From Epilithonimonas bovis DSM 19482 (GTDB taxonomy: Bacteria; Bacteroidota; Bacteroidia; Flavobacteriales; Weeksellaceae), in contig NZ_FTPU01000014.1 in the NCBI RefSeq assembly GCF_900108115.1, forward strand, positions 17,340 through 81,339: a stretch of DNA of 64,000 bases, read 5' to 3'. A model generated the notes under the pieces. The model had not been told where the DNA came from. It did no database searches and was given only the letters and a program-made list of their open reading frames with translations. A program made the position numbers and the translations under genes. Each line of letters opens with the position of its first letter. Position 1 is the stretch's first letter. Below, in pieces: positions 35,863 to 44,831 of the stretch.

Positions 35863-36255
35863 TTACTTAAGCTCGCAGACTTGTTTAGGATCGCAACTTT
35901 TCGCCATCTTTTTGCTGTTGTCAGGACGGTCGTACTGGCAGCAAGCGTCCAGATCGTCATAGACTTTGTCGGAAGCGCGGAACATTTCGTTGTCGTGACC
36001 TGCTTCCGCTACACTTTTCAGAATCGATTTTTGATCAGTTTTGGAAGCGTCGTAACTTACGGTCAAGACTTTTTTGCTCATATTCCAGTCGGCTGATTTT
36101 ACATTTTTATCAGCTTTAACAGCCGTTTCGATGCGTTCTTTGCACATTCCGCAGTTGCCTTCTACTTTGGCTTTGAAGGTTTTTGTTTGTGCAGAAAAAT
36201 TTGAAAATAGAAATATTGAAAGGAATAAAATTCCTGATTTTATGATTGTATTCAT
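35863..36255 (-). CDS. Secreted HMA-domain metal-binding protein
   Basis: A 130-residue periplasmic protein: signal peptide (FLSIFLFSNFSAQ), then an HMA domain with GNCGMCKERIETAVK (CxxC) and GHDNEMFRA, then a Cys-rich end (DACCQYDR, SCDPKQVC). Its domain closely resembles that of the downstream receptor. ATG at 36255 is used because it gives the signal peptide. A metallochaperone role is inferred. Confidence 0.87.
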   Translation of the reverse strand: MNTIIKSGILFLSIFLFSNFSAQTKTFKAKVEGNCGMCKERIETAVKADKNVKSADWNMSKKVLTVSYDASKTDQKSILKSVAEAGHDNEMFRASDKVYDDLDACCQYDRPDNSKKMAKSCDPKQVCELK

Positions 36256-36309
36256 TTTGGTTAATTTTAATTGTTGATTCGAGATTTTAAGCAAATCTTG
36301 AATTTGAAT

Positions 36310-36379
36310 TCTCGCAGATTTCACGGATTTAGCAAATTAATTTGCAGAAAAATTCGCAATATTTGCTTAATCAGCGAGA
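36310..36379. repeat. Imperfect inverted repeat in the metal operon
   Basis: TCTCGCAGATT (36310-36320) faces AATCAGCGAGA (36369-36379) with one mismatch; the centre contains the palindrome GCAAATTAATTTGC. It lies between the Cys-rich gene and the HMA gene. Similar sequences are familiar from flavobacterial spacers. Confidence 0.55.
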
Positions 36380-36395
36380 TAAACCTAATTTAAAA

Positions 36396-36764
36396 TTAAC
36401 CCAATTTAGGCGGTTGCCAAATATTGAAAGACCTTGCTAAAGGCGATTGTAATTGATAAGAAAATTGATTTTTGATCTCAAAAACGGGTGTTTTCAATTT
36501 GTTATCGAGGTTATTCAGAACAACCGAAAAAACAAATCCTGAACTGCAGGTTTTGCAAGTGGTGCAATTGTCTTTGCAGTCTTTTTCTTTTTTGGAATCG
36601 TGATGGCAGGAATCTGATTTTTTCTCTTTTTTGCAACAACCCGAATTTTCTTTCTGAGCTTCGCAGCAAGAGCTTTGAGCCAACTGAACATTAAAGTTCT
36701 GCTTTGGAAATACAAAAATCCCCAAACAGAAAATCATTAATATCAATTGAAACTTTCTCAACAT
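36396..36764 (-). CDS. Cys/His-rich secreted protein of a metal operon
   Basis: This 122-residue protein has an N-terminal hydrophobic signal (LILMIFCLGIFVF), then a dense metal-ligand region: SSCCEAQ, SGCCKKE, DSCHHDS, KDNCTTCKTCSS. The rest is ordinary. Thirteen Cys/His residues in about 45 positions point to metal binding. It is first in the operon with the HMA protein and the HMA-receptor. No family name is recognised. Confidence 0.78.
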   Translation of the reverse strand: MLRKFQLILMIFCLGIFVFPKQNFNVQLAQSSCCEAQKENSGCCKKEKKSDSCHHDSKKEKDCKDNCTTCKTCSSGFVFSVVLNNLDNKLKTPVFEIKNQFSYQLQSPLARSFNIWQPPKLG

Positions 36765-36771
36765 CGTTTTG

Positions 36772-36779
36772 CAAAATTA
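36772..36779 (-). promoter_or_regulatory. -7 box of the metal operon
   Basis: TAATTTTG on the minus strand fits TAnnTTTG and ends 7 bp before the ATG at 36764, so the leader would be very short. Confidence 0.45.
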
Positions 36780-36792
36780 TGAAATACAAAAT

Positions 36793-36951
36793 AAACGAAC
36801 CACAAAAGGCACAAAGATTTTCACAAAGCACAAAAATTCAATTGATGAAGTCAAATCTTTGTGACCTTAAAAACATTAGAACATCAAGAAATCCTTGTGC
36901 CCTTGTGTTAAAAAACTAGTAAAACTTTTGTGCCTTTTGTGGTTCACGTTT
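36793..36951. repeat. Long inverted repeat of the CACAAAAGGCACAAAG family
   Basis: AACCACAAAAGGCACAAA (about 36798-36815) recurs inverted at about 36927-36944, and flanking ACG/CGT bases extend the match. Between the arms are further degenerate CACAAAG/CTTTGTG units. The same 18-mer ACCACAAAAGGCACAAAG recurs at 57192-57209. It fills the gap between the metal operon and the acyl-CoA dehydrogenase gene. Confidence 0.75.
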
Positions 36952-36989
36952 TAGGAATATTAATTGCATTCTACAAGAAAACAGAATCT

Positions 36990-38348
36990 ATGAACGGTAC
37001 AATTTCCAAGATCAAAGGGCTTTTTAACCTCCTGAAACATATCGATATAGACCAAATCTCCAAAATTTCTCAAAAAGTCGACCTTCCAAAACTGATGAAT
37101 CAGTTCTCAAAATTGGACGACAATCAAATCAAAGGTTTGACGAAAATGCTCGATTCTTCCGGGAAGAAAAGAGAATTACCTCCAATCAACGGTGATTTTT
37201 ATGAACTGCATATGAAACTGACGGATGAGCAGCGAGCAATTCAGCTAAAAGTCCGTGAGTTTATGGAAAAAGAAGCAAAACCTCTAGTCAACGATTATTG
37301 GTTGCACGATGATTTTCCACACGAACTCATCCCAAAATTCAAAAAACTGAATCTCTGTGGTGTCACGTACGAAGGTTACGGTTGCCCAAATCTTCCGTTC
37401 TTAATGGAGGGTGTCATTGCAATGGAAATTGCCCGGGTCGATGCATCGCTGGCGACATTCTTCGGAGTTCAGTCGGGTTTGTCAATGGGTTCGATTTATA
37501 TTTGTGGCTCCGAGGAACAAAAACAGAAGTATCTTCCGGGAATGCAGCAATTCGATTTGATTGGCGCATTCGGCTTAACCGAGCCGGAAGTTGGTTCGGG
37601 CGCAGCTGGCGGATTGACAACAACCTGCAAAAAAGTAGAAGGCGGCTGGATCCTGAACGGACAGAAAAAATGGATCGGAAATGCCACTTTTGCGGATGTG
37701 ATAATTATATGGGCAAGGGATCTTGATGACAATCAAGTCAAAGGTTTCATTGTCGAAAAAGGAACGGAAGGTTTTTCGGTTGAAAAAATCAAAGGAAAAA
37801 TGGCACTCCGAATTGTTCAAAACGGATTAATTACAATGAAAGATTGTTTCGTCGCAGATTCTCAGAAAATGGAACACGCCAACAGTTTCAAAGACACAGC
37901 AAAAGTCCTCCAAATGACAAGAGCTGGTGTTGCTTGGATGGCGACTGGTTGTGCAAGAGGTGCTTACGAAAGTGCTTTGGATTACACCAGAAAACGTAAA
38001 CAATTCGGAAAACCAATTGCATCTTTTCAGTTGATTCAAGGACATTTGGTAGAAATGTTATCAAACCTTACAGCAATGCAGACTTTGGTTTTCAGATTGT
38101 CCGAAATGCAAGATGCTGATATTTTGAAAGACGAACACGCTTCCTTAGCAAAAGTATTTTGTAGTCTGAGAACTCGTGATGTTGTGGCGCAAGCAAGAGA
38201 AGTAATGGGTGGAAACGGAATTCTTTTGGAACACGATGTTGCCCGCTTTGTTGCCGATGCAGAAGCCATCTATTCTTACGAAGGAACCAAAGAAATCAAC
38301 TCATTGATTGTCGGTCGTTCAATTACAGGAATGAGTGCATTTGTTTAG
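36990..38348 (+). CDS. Acyl-CoA dehydrogenase, glutaryl-CoA dehydrogenase-like
   Basis: A 452-residue FAD enzyme. An unusual N-terminal extension of about 65 residues (KIKGLFNLLKHIDIDQISK) precedes the standard fold. Family motifs: GAFGLTEPEVGSGA, GWILNGQKKWIGNA, MGGNGILLEHD and AIYSYEGTKEINSLIVGR, whose YEG Glu is the expected catalytic base, as in GcdH-type enzymes. The frame is open upstream with a GTG, but ATG at 36990 is preferred as the upstream part lies in a repeat. Confidence 0.87.
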   Translation: MNGTISKIKGLFNLLKHIDIDQISKISQKVDLPKLMNQFSKLDDNQIKGLTKMLDSSGKKRELPPINGDFYELHMKLTDEQRAIQLKVREFMEKEAKPLVNDYWLHDDFPHELIPKFKKLNLCGVTYEGYGCPNLPFLMEGVIAMEIARVDASLATFFGVQSGLSMGSIYICGSEEQKQKYLPGMQQFDLIGAFGLTEPEVGSGAAGGLTTTCKKVEGGWILNGQKKWIGNATFADVIIIWARDLDDNQVKGFIVEKGTEGFSVEKIKGKMALRIVQNGLITMKDCFVADSQKMEHANSFKDTAKVLQMTRAGVAWMATGCARGAYESALDYTRKRKQFGKPIASFQLIQGHLVEMLSNLTAMQTLVFRLSEMQDADILKDEHASLAKVFCSLRTRDVVAQAREVMGGNGILLEHDVARFVADAEAIYSYEGTKEINSLIVGRSITGMSAFV

Positions 38349-38397
38349 ATATCTTATGTTAATGAATTTTCGCTTTAATTGTTGTAAATTTATTTCA

Positions 38398-38937
38398 ATG
38401 AAAAAAGTAGTTTTTTTAATATTAATCACTTTATTTTTGCAACAATGTGCGCAGAAAAAAGTTGATTTAACCAAACCCCAACAACAAACAACAATGGAAG
38501 ATAACACACACGCCAACAATCCCTATTATTCAAGAACTGACAAAACCAAACTGAATGTTTCCAACGAAGAATGGAAAAAAATCCTCCCGCCAGAAGTTTA
38601 TGCAATAGCTAGAGAAGCCAATACAGAATATCCATTCACCGGGAAATATAATGATTTCGATGAAGTTGGAGAATATTACTGCGCTGTTTGCGGTAATCAT
38701 TTGTTCCGTTCAAGCTCTAAATTTGCAAGTACTTGTGGCTGGCCAAGTTTCTTCGAAGCTGATAAAGATGGTGTGATTTATAAACGAGATTCTTCTCACG
38801 GAATGGAACGTATCGAGGTGCTTTGTAAACGCTGCGATTCACATTTGGGACACGTTTTCAACGACGGCCCGCCACCAACAGGTACACGGTATTGTATGAA
38901 TTCTGTTAGTTTGGATTTTCAACGCGATAAGAAATAG
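38398..38937 (+). CDS. msrB: Peptide-methionine (R)-S-oxide reductase, lipoprotein form
   Basis: A 179-residue protein starting MKKVVFLILITLFLQQC, a lipoprotein-type signal, so it probably acts in the cell envelope. The MsrB domain has both zinc CxxC pairs (YCAVCGNHLF, LCKRCDSHLGH) and the catalytic Cys in GTRYCMNSVSLDF. It repairs oxidised methionine. The frame is open 21 codons up, but this ATG gives the signal. Confidence 0.93.
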   Translation: MKKVVFLILITLFLQQCAQKKVDLTKPQQQTTMEDNTHANNPYYSRTDKTKLNVSNEEWKKILPPEVYAIAREANTEYPFTGKYNDFDEVGEYYCAVCGNHLFRSSSKFASTCGWPSFFEADKDGVIYKRDSSHGMERIEVLCKRCDSHLGHVFNDGPPPTGTRYCMNSVSLDFQRDKK

Positions 38938-38983
38938 TTTTCATCGCAAAGGCATAAAGGAAGATTTAAATTATCTTTATATG

Positions 38984-39012
38984 AGTCGCAAATTAAAACT
39001 TTGCGACTTTTT
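38984..39012 (+). terminator. Terminator after msrB
   Basis: AGTCGCAAA (38984-38992) pairs with TTTGCGACT (39000-39008), followed by a T-run. The surrounding CGCAAAG words (38944-39052) resemble a common flavobacterial spacer repeat. Confidence 0.7.
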
Positions 39013-39077
39013 TAGTTTTAAATTCTAAAATGCTTGCGACTTTGCGTTAATTTTGTATCACTAAATCTAATTTAAAA

Positions 39078-39830
39078 TTGAAAACAATATTCATCACCGG
39101 AGCCACTTCCGGAATAGGAAAAGCCACTGCCGTCTTGTTAGCCCAACAAAAAAACAGGTTGATCCTTTGCGGCAGGAACCAAACAGTCTTGGATGAACTG
39201 AAAACCGAACTATCAAAGGAAACCGAAGTTTTTACATTACGTTTTGATGTCAGGAATTCTGATGAGGTTTTTGCTGTGATCAATTCGCTCCCGGAAGAGT
39301 GGAAAAACATTGATGTTCTCATCAATAATGCCGGAAACGCCCACGGATTGGATTCTCTTGCAGATGGCAATATCGAAGACTGGAATGCTATGATGGACGG
39401 CAATGTGAAAGGTCTGCTTTATGTTTCCCAGCCCATTATCAGATTGATGAAAGCTCAACAAAACGGCCAAATCATCAATATCAGTTCGGTTGCGGCAAGG
39501 CAGACTTATGCTGGTGGCGTGGTCTATTGTGCTTCTAAAAAAGCGGTTGACACCATCTCAGAAGGAATGAGGATCGAGTTGACGGAATTCGGAATTCGCG
39601 TGACTAATATTCAGCCGGGAGCTGTGGAAACTGATTTTTCTAAAGTGAGATTCAAAGGTGATGAAGCGAAAGCGGCAACTGTATATGCAGGCTACGAACC
39701 TTTGGTTGCCGATGATATTGCGGATGCGATTGCGTATTGTATCAACGTTCCTGAGAGGGTTTCTGTGGCAGAAATGACAATTTTTCCCAAAGCGCAGGCA
39801 GAACCACGAACGATTTATAGGAAATTGTAA
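39078..39830 (+). CDS. Short-chain dehydrogenase/reductase (YdfG-like)
   Basis: A 250-residue classical SDR: TGATSGIGKA at the start binds NAD(P), NNAG in the centre, the catalytic Ser in NISSVAA and Tyr/Lys in VYCASKKAV. The overall pattern resembles YdfG, which oxidises 3-hydroxy acids such as serine. The start is TTG (39078); a TAA lies just upstream in frame with no ATG between. Confidence 0.9.
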   Translation: MKTIFITGATSGIGKATAVLLAQQKNRLILCGRNQTVLDELKTELSKETEVFTLRFDVRNSDEVFAVINSLPEEWKNIDVLINNAGNAHGLDSLADGNIEDWNAMMDGNVKGLLYVSQPIIRLMKAQQNGQIINISSVAARQTYAGGVVYCASKKAVDTISEGMRIELTEFGIRVTNIQPGAVETDFSKVRFKGDEAKAATVYAGYEPLVADDIADAIAYCINVPERVSVAEMTIFPKAQAEPRTIYRKL

Positions 39831-39838
39831 TCTGAAAA

Positions 39839-40267
39839 ATGAGGTTTTTAACTTTACTTTTTTGCTTGTTTTTTTTTGTCGGATTTTCTCAGACTTATTC
39901 TAAGAAAGAAAAGGTCATCTTGATTCAGGTTTCAAAATTGGATTCTCTGATGGAAAATAATGATTCTAAGATTTTAGAATTGTTTTCTGATGATGTTTCT
40001 TTTGGGCATTCCAACGGTTGGGTTCAAAATAAAGATGATTTCAAAACAGATTTTGAGTCCGGGAAAGTGAAATATCAATCTGTAAAGCAAAGCGAATTGA
40101 AGGAACTTAAATTCAAAAATAAATTTGCCAGTATCAGAAGAATTATTGCCGTAAAAGGTCTTTATAAAGAGGAAGTCTTCGAAATGAAACTTTCTGTCTT
40201 GGAACTCTGGATCCGGCAAAAAGGAATCTGGAAATTGTGGAGCAGGCAAAGTGTTGGTTTGAAATAA
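39839..40267 (+). CDS. Secreted NTF2/DUF4440-like protein
   Basis: A 142-residue protein with a signal peptide (FLTLLFCLFFFVGFSQ) and a SnoaL/NTF2-like domain: SLMENNDSKILELFSDDVSFGHSNG near the start, ending IWKLWSRQSVGLK. Such domains bind small molecules or act as simple isomerases; the function here is unknown. It starts 8 bp after the SDR stop. Confidence 0.78.
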   Translation: MRFLTLLFCLFFFVGFSQTYSKKEKVILIQVSKLDSLMENNDSKILELFSDDVSFGHSNGWVQNKDDFKTDFESGKVKYQSVKQSELKELKFKNKFASIRRIIAVKGLYKEEVFEMKLSVLELWIRQKGIWKLWSRQSVGLK

Positions 40268-40282
40268 TTCTTTCTTAATCCT

Positions 40283-40290
40283 TACATTTG
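40283..40290 (+). promoter_or_regulatory. -7 box of tsaB
   Basis: TACATTTG fits TAnnTTTG and ends 4 bp before the tsaB ATG (40295). The predicted transcript start coincides with the start codon. Confidence 0.5.
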
Positions 40291-40294
40291 CACA

Positions 40295-40981
40295 ATGAAA
40301 ATCCTTCACATAGAAACCTCGTCCAAAAACTGTTCTGTTGCCATCTCCGATGGTGAAAATTTGCTTTGCCTTTGCGAAGAAGTTTCGGATAATTACAAAC
40401 AATCCGAAAGTCTGCATACTTTTGTAGAATGGGCTTTGGAAGGCGCAGAGATTTCTTTGAAAGATTTGGATGCTGTTTCTTTAGGAAAAGGTCCAGGTTC
40501 TTATACTGGCCTTAGAATTGGAGCTGCTTCTGCCAAAGGCTTTTGTTATGGACTTAAGCTTCCGTTGATTGCTGTTAATTCTTTGGATTCTATGGTTGAA
40601 GAATTCGTTAATCAAGGTTTTGAATTAATTATTCCTTTGATTGATGCCAGAAGAATGGAAGTTTACACCGCTTTTTTCGATGGGAAATCAGGCGAAATGA
40701 TTAAGGAAACCGAAGCCAAAATCCTGGATAAAAATTCATTTTCTGAATTAGCTGACAAGAAAATTCTCTTCATTGGCGATGGCGCAAAAAAAGCCCAGGA
40801 AATCTTGAACTTTCCAAACGCAGAATTCAAAACAGATATTTATCCTTCAGCAAAAGGCTTGATTAAAAAAGCGGTGGAGAAATTTAATCAGCAGGATTTT
40901 GAAGATGTCGCTTATTTTGAACCTTTTTATCTAAAAGATTTTCAGGGAATTAAGAAAGCTGATAGAGTTAAGAAACAGTAA
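40295..40981 (+). CDS. tsaB: tRNA threonylcarbamoyladenosine synthesis protein TsaB
   Basis: The 228-residue ASKHA-fold partner of TsaD and TsaE in t6A37 modification of ANN-decoding tRNAs. Signatures: ILHIETSSKNCSVAISDG at the N-terminus, and the conserved LGKGPGSYTGLRIGAASAKG. It is directly convergent with the sugar dehydrogenase gene (0 bp gap). Confidence 0.95.
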   Translation: MKILHIETSSKNCSVAISDGENLLCLCEEVSDNYKQSESLHTFVEWALEGAEISLKDLDAVSLGKGPGSYTGLRIGAASAKGFCYGLKLPLIAVNSLDSMVEEFVNQGFELIIPLIDARRMEVYTAFFDGKSGEMIKETEAKILDKNSFSELADKKILFIGDGAKKAQEILNFPNAEFKTDIYPSAKGLIKKAVEKFNQQDFEDVAYFEPFYLKDFQGIKKADRVKKQ

Positions 40982-42181
40982 TTATTTCTTAGAAATTCGG
41001 TACAATTTCCCGCTGTCCGTAATCGCATAAAGATTCCCGTCTTTCCCGTCAAAAACATCACGGAATCTCTCGTGTTGGTCTTCCAGCAGGCGTTCTTCGC
41101 CAACAACTTTGTTGTTTTCGATAATAATTCTGTCAATTTTTTCGCCGCTAAGGCAGGCAATGAAAAGATTATTCTTCCATTCGGTTATATTGCCGGTGTA
41201 GAAGGTAATACCGCTGGGCGAGATCACGGGATCCCAATAATAAACAGGCTGCTCCAGTCCGGCTTGCTTTGTCAAACCATTATTGATTGCCTTCCCAGAA
41301 TATTCGATACCATAAGTAATCGTTGGCCAACCGTAGTTTTTCCCGGCCTGGATGAGATTGATTTCATCACCACCTCTGGGTCCCATTTCGGTTTCCCAAA
41401 GATCTCCCGTTGGGGGATTGATGGCGAGGCCCTGGGGATTTCTGTGTCCGTAAGAAAAGATTTCCGGTTGTGCATTATCATTTCCAATGAATGGATTTCC
41501 CGCCGCAGGTTTTCCGTTTTTATCGATTTTAAGAATTTTTCCCAAGTATGCTTTGAGATCCTGAGCCAAAGGGCGGGTTTCCAAATCTGACCGTTCACCG
41601 GTGCTCACAAAAAGATTTTCGGATTTATCAAAAACCAGGCGGCTGCCGTAATGTAACCTACCGTTGTAGGAAGGCGTCGCCCGGAAAATGATTTTCACAT
41701 TATCGATTTTATTCCCGGACAAAACACCTTTGCCAACGGCGGTCAAATTTCCTTTTTCATAAGGTTCCGAAAATGTCCAGTAAACGGTTTTATTAGTTAA
41801 GAAATCAGGGTCAATCGCGATATCCAAAAGCCCGCCCTGTCCACGGCTGTCAACTTTTGGGAGACCGGTAATTTTTGTAATCGTTTTTCCGTCTTTGGAA
41901 ACGAGATTGATAAATCCTGTCTTTTCTGTAATCAGAAAATCGCCGCTCGGTAATTGCGCCATTCCCCAAGGCCGCCCAAGGCTGGTGTTGATAATATCAA
42001 CCTGATATTCGGTTTGAGTTTTATATCCTGCGACCCTTGTTTGACCGTTAAATGCCGGTTTATAATCGGAGTTGGGCTGTTCTTTTTCAACCGATGAGAG
42101 ATTTTTGACGGAGCCCTTTTCCTGACAACAAATTAGAATGGTTGAAGAACAACAAGCGAATAAAATGACAAATTTTAACAT
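40982..42181 (-). CDS. PQQ-dependent sugar dehydrogenase-like lipoprotein (Asd/YliI type)
   Basis: A 399-residue six-bladed propeller of the soluble glucose dehydrogenase family. N-terminal signal ending in a Cys pair (STILICCQ). Motifs: GRPWGMAQLPSGDFLITE, GQGGLLDIAIDPDF, LHYGSRLVFD (catalytic His region) and GHRNPQGLAINP. It probably oxidises aldose sugars in the periplasm with PQQ; no PQQ synthesis genes are in the window. Confidence 0.88.
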   Translation of the reverse strand: MLKFVILFACCSSTILICCQEKGSVKNLSSVEKEQPNSDYKPAFNGQTRVAGYKTQTEYQVDIINTSLGRPWGMAQLPSGDFLITEKTGFINLVSKDGKTITKITGLPKVDSRGQGGLLDIAIDPDFLTNKTVYWTFSEPYEKGNLTAVGKGVLSGNKIDNVKIIFRATPSYNGRLHYGSRLVFDKSENLFVSTGERSDLETRPLAQDLKAYLGKILKIDKNGKPAAGNPFIGNDNAQPEIFSYGHRNPQGLAINPPTGDLWETEMGPRGGDEINLIQAGKNYGWPTITYGIEYSGKAINNGLTKQAGLEQPVYYWDPVISPSGITFYTGNITEWKNNLFIACLSGEKIDRIIIENNKVVGEERLLEDQHERFRDVFDGKDGNLYAITDSGKLYRISKK

Positions 42182-42358
42182 AACTTTTTTGAATGAAATG
42201 GAAATATAGTGCCATCAAAAAAGAGATAAGATCAAAATACACCATCTGTTTTTACAATTTTTAGACATTACCCTCAATTTAAATAAGTATAATTACAAAT
42301 TTTAGGTATTAAAACACAAACAACCCTAATAAAATTCAATTTTAATTCAAAAATGTTA

Positions 42359-42366
42359 TACATTTG
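42359..42366 (+). promoter_or_regulatory. -7 box of the TonB receptor gene
   Basis: TACATTTG fits TAnnTTTG, 20 bp before the ATG at 42387. Confidence 0.5.
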
Positions 42367-42386
42367 ATTAAAATCTAAATCATACT

Positions 42387-44825
42387 ATGAGAATCAAAAA
42401 AGTAAGTGTCCTTTTTTTCCTGGGTGCAACATCATTGTTTTTTGCTCAGACCACAAAAGACAGCCTATCCAAAGAAACATCTGTAGATGAAGTGGTTCTC
42501 ACCGGAACACGAAACAAAAAGAGAACCGTTACCAATACGGCGGTTCCCGTGGATGTCATAGATCTGAAACAGGTCAGCCAATCTACCGGTCAGGTAGATG
42601 TTAATCAGCTATTGCAGTTTGCAGCACCTTCGTTTAACTCCAACAAGCAATCAGGCTCAGACGGTGCCGATGCGGTAGATCCTGCGACATTACGAGGTTT
42701 GGGACCGGATCAGACTTTGTTATTATTGAATGGCAAAAGATACCACCAGTCTTCTCTCATCAACCTTTTTGGAACCAGAGGGCGCGGAAATACAGGCTCT
42801 GACATGAATACCATTCCTGTGGCGGCGATTAAAAGAGTGGAGATTCTGCGTGATGGTGCCTCAGCACAGTATGGCTCAGATGCGATTGCAGGAGTTATCA
42901 ATGTGGTTTTGAATGATCGTGATCACGGTTTTGAAGGCAGCGCATTCTACAGTGGCAATGTTTTTAAAAGCCCAGGGAATAATGATGTCGTTTCTGATAA
43001 AAAACTGGACGGTAATACATTTGATTTTAGTGGAAACCTGGGGACAAAAATAGGAACCAAAGGAGGTTTCGGAAACTTTACTTTAGAATTAATTAATAAA
43101 GATTATGCCATACGAAATGCCAATCCGGATAAGTTTGATGCACCAAGGCAACGCTTTGGCGATGCCAAATCCAACAATGTTTATTTTTTTGGAAATATAG
43201 AAGTGCCATTGTCTGATGGGCTTAAGTTCTACACTCAGCCAGGTTTTTCTTTCCGCAACACCCATGCATACGCATGGACGCGATCTGCCGATGCTGATGG
43301 CAACATTCCGGAGATCTACCCAACTGGTTTCAATCCAATAGAGAATACCAAAATCAGCGATTTTACTTTTGATAACGGGCTCAAATTCAAAGTTGGAGGC
43401 TGGGATTTTGATTTTTATAATGCTTTTGGTGGCAACCGTTTTGTTTATCAGATCGATAATACCATCAATGCAACATTGGGCGTCAATTCGCCAACGAGTT
43501 TCAATGCCGGAGGCCACTCGCTTTTTCAAAATACGACGGGCATCAGCACAACCAAGTCATTTGATGTTTTGCAAGGATTAAATATCGCGCTGGGAACAGA
43601 ATTCCGATACGAAAAATTTAATATTATCAAAGGAGAAGAAGCGTCTTATGCGATGTATGATGTCAATGGTCAAGTAGTAACTGCCAACACCAATCCTGAT
43701 CTGTTGGTCATCAATCCGTTATCCGGCGATGTACGACCAGGCGGCGCACAAGGCTTTCCGGGCTATTCTCAGGAAGTTGGCAAAAGCAGAAACAACTTTG
43801 CTGCGTATATAGATACAGAGTTGGACATCACCAAAAACTGGATGATCAGCGCGGCAGGCCGTTTCGAGAATTATAACGATTTTGGAAGCACCGTAAATGG
43901 TAAGTTTGCTACAAGATACGCCATCACGCCACAGTTTGCGTTCCGAGGATCGGTTTCTACAGGGTTCCGTGCACCATCGTTGGTTCAGAAATATTACAGC
44001 CTTCAATTTACCAACTTCCAGGGAGGAAATCTTGTAACTGTCCAGCTGGCTTCCAATGACAGTGCCTTGGCTAAAGAAGTTGGTATCCCCGATCTAAAAC
44101 AGGAAACTTCTACCAACGGAAGTGCCGGCTTCACCTTCAATAGTGGAAAGTTCACTGCAACAGTTGACGGTTATTATATCAAGGTAAAAGACAGAATTGT
44201 TTTGACGGGAACATTTGATCAATCCGATGATGCTATTGGATCTATTTTGGCAGCGAGCCATATAGACCAGGCACAGTTTTTCACCAATGCGGTGGACACA
44301 AAAACCCGCGGCGTAGATCTGATCCTGTCTTACAATACCAATCTAGGAACCGGAAAATTAGCCGCAACTCTTGCCGGCAACTACAACGATATGGAGATCA
44401 CCGCTGTTCACACCAGCGGCAAACTGATAGGCAAAGAGGACACCTATCTCAGTGCCAGAGAAAGAGCTTTTATCTTAGCATCTGCACCCAAAACCAAAGT
44501 CAACCTGAATCTGAACTACAGGATCCAGAAATTCAATGCTAATTTGCAATTGGTGAGGTTTGACAAAATAACGTTGGTAGGATACAACGGTCTGGACGAT
44601 TACCAGACCTATACACCAAGAGTGACCACCGATTTCTCAGTGGGCTATGATTTCACCAAAAATTTCTCATGGATCGTGGGTGGAAAAAACGTATTCAACA
44701 GATATCCTACTCTACAATACTCTTCTGTATCAGAAGGCAATACAGAATCTGGTGGCATCTTTGATCCTGTGCAGATGGGATTTGCGGGTCGACAGGTTTT
44801 CACAAGGGTAACTTATAAATTTTAA
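42387..44825 (+). CDS. TonB-dependent receptor
   Basis: An 812-residue outer-membrane receptor with signal peptide (ATSLFFAQ), a TonB-box-like start (DEVVLTGTR), a plug domain (LNGKRYHQSSLINLFGTRG, RVEILRDGASAQYGSDAIAG) and a full barrel ending in aromatic residues (FTRVTYKF). The plug pattern is that of siderophore/vitamin-type receptors rather than SusC. Substrate unknown. Confidence 0.9.
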   Translation: MRIKKVSVLFFLGATSLFFAQTTKDSLSKETSVDEVVLTGTRNKKRTVTNTAVPVDVIDLKQVSQSTGQVDVNQLLQFAAPSFNSNKQSGSDGADAVDPATLRGLGPDQTLLLLNGKRYHQSSLINLFGTRGRGNTGSDMNTIPVAAIKRVEILRDGASAQYGSDAIAGVINVVLNDRDHGFEGSAFYSGNVFKSPGNNDVVSDKKLDGNTFDFSGNLGTKIGTKGGFGNFTLELINKDYAIRNANPDKFDAPRQRFGDAKSNNVYFFGNIEVPLSDGLKFYTQPGFSFRNTHAYAWTRSADADGNIPEIYPTGFNPIENTKISDFTFDNGLKFKVGGWDFDFYNAFGGNRFVYQIDNTINATLGVNSPTSFNAGGHSLFQNTTGISTTKSFDVLQGLNIALGTEFRYEKFNIIKGEEASYAMYDVNGQVVTANTNPDLLVINPLSGDVRPGGAQGFPGYSQEVGKSRNNFAAYIDTELDITKNWMISAAGRFENYNDFGSTVNGKFATRYAITPQFAFRGSVSTGFRAPSLVQKYYSLQFTNFQGGNLVTVQLASNDSALAKEVGIPDLKQETSTNGSAGFTFNSGKFTATVDGYYIKVKDRIVLTGTFDQSDDAIGSILAASHIDQAQFFTNAVDTKTRGVDLILSYNTNLGTGKLAATLAGNYNDMEITAVHTSGKLIGKEDTYLSARERAFILASAPKTKVNLNLNYRIQKFNANLQLVRFDKITLVGYNGLDDYQTYTPRVTTDFSVGYDFTKNFSWIVGGKNVFNRYPTLQYSSVSEGNTESGGIFDPVQMGFAGRQVFTRVTYKF

Positions 44826-44831
44826 TCTATA

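Noticed and set aside
36793..36951. CRISPR array suggested by repeated CACAAAG words
   Set aside because: Units are degenerate, mixed in orientation and without equal spacers, and no cas genes are present.
42182..42386. Fur box before the large TonB receptor gene
   Set aside because: The gap is AT-rich, but no 19-bp Fur-like palindrome could be identified with confidence.
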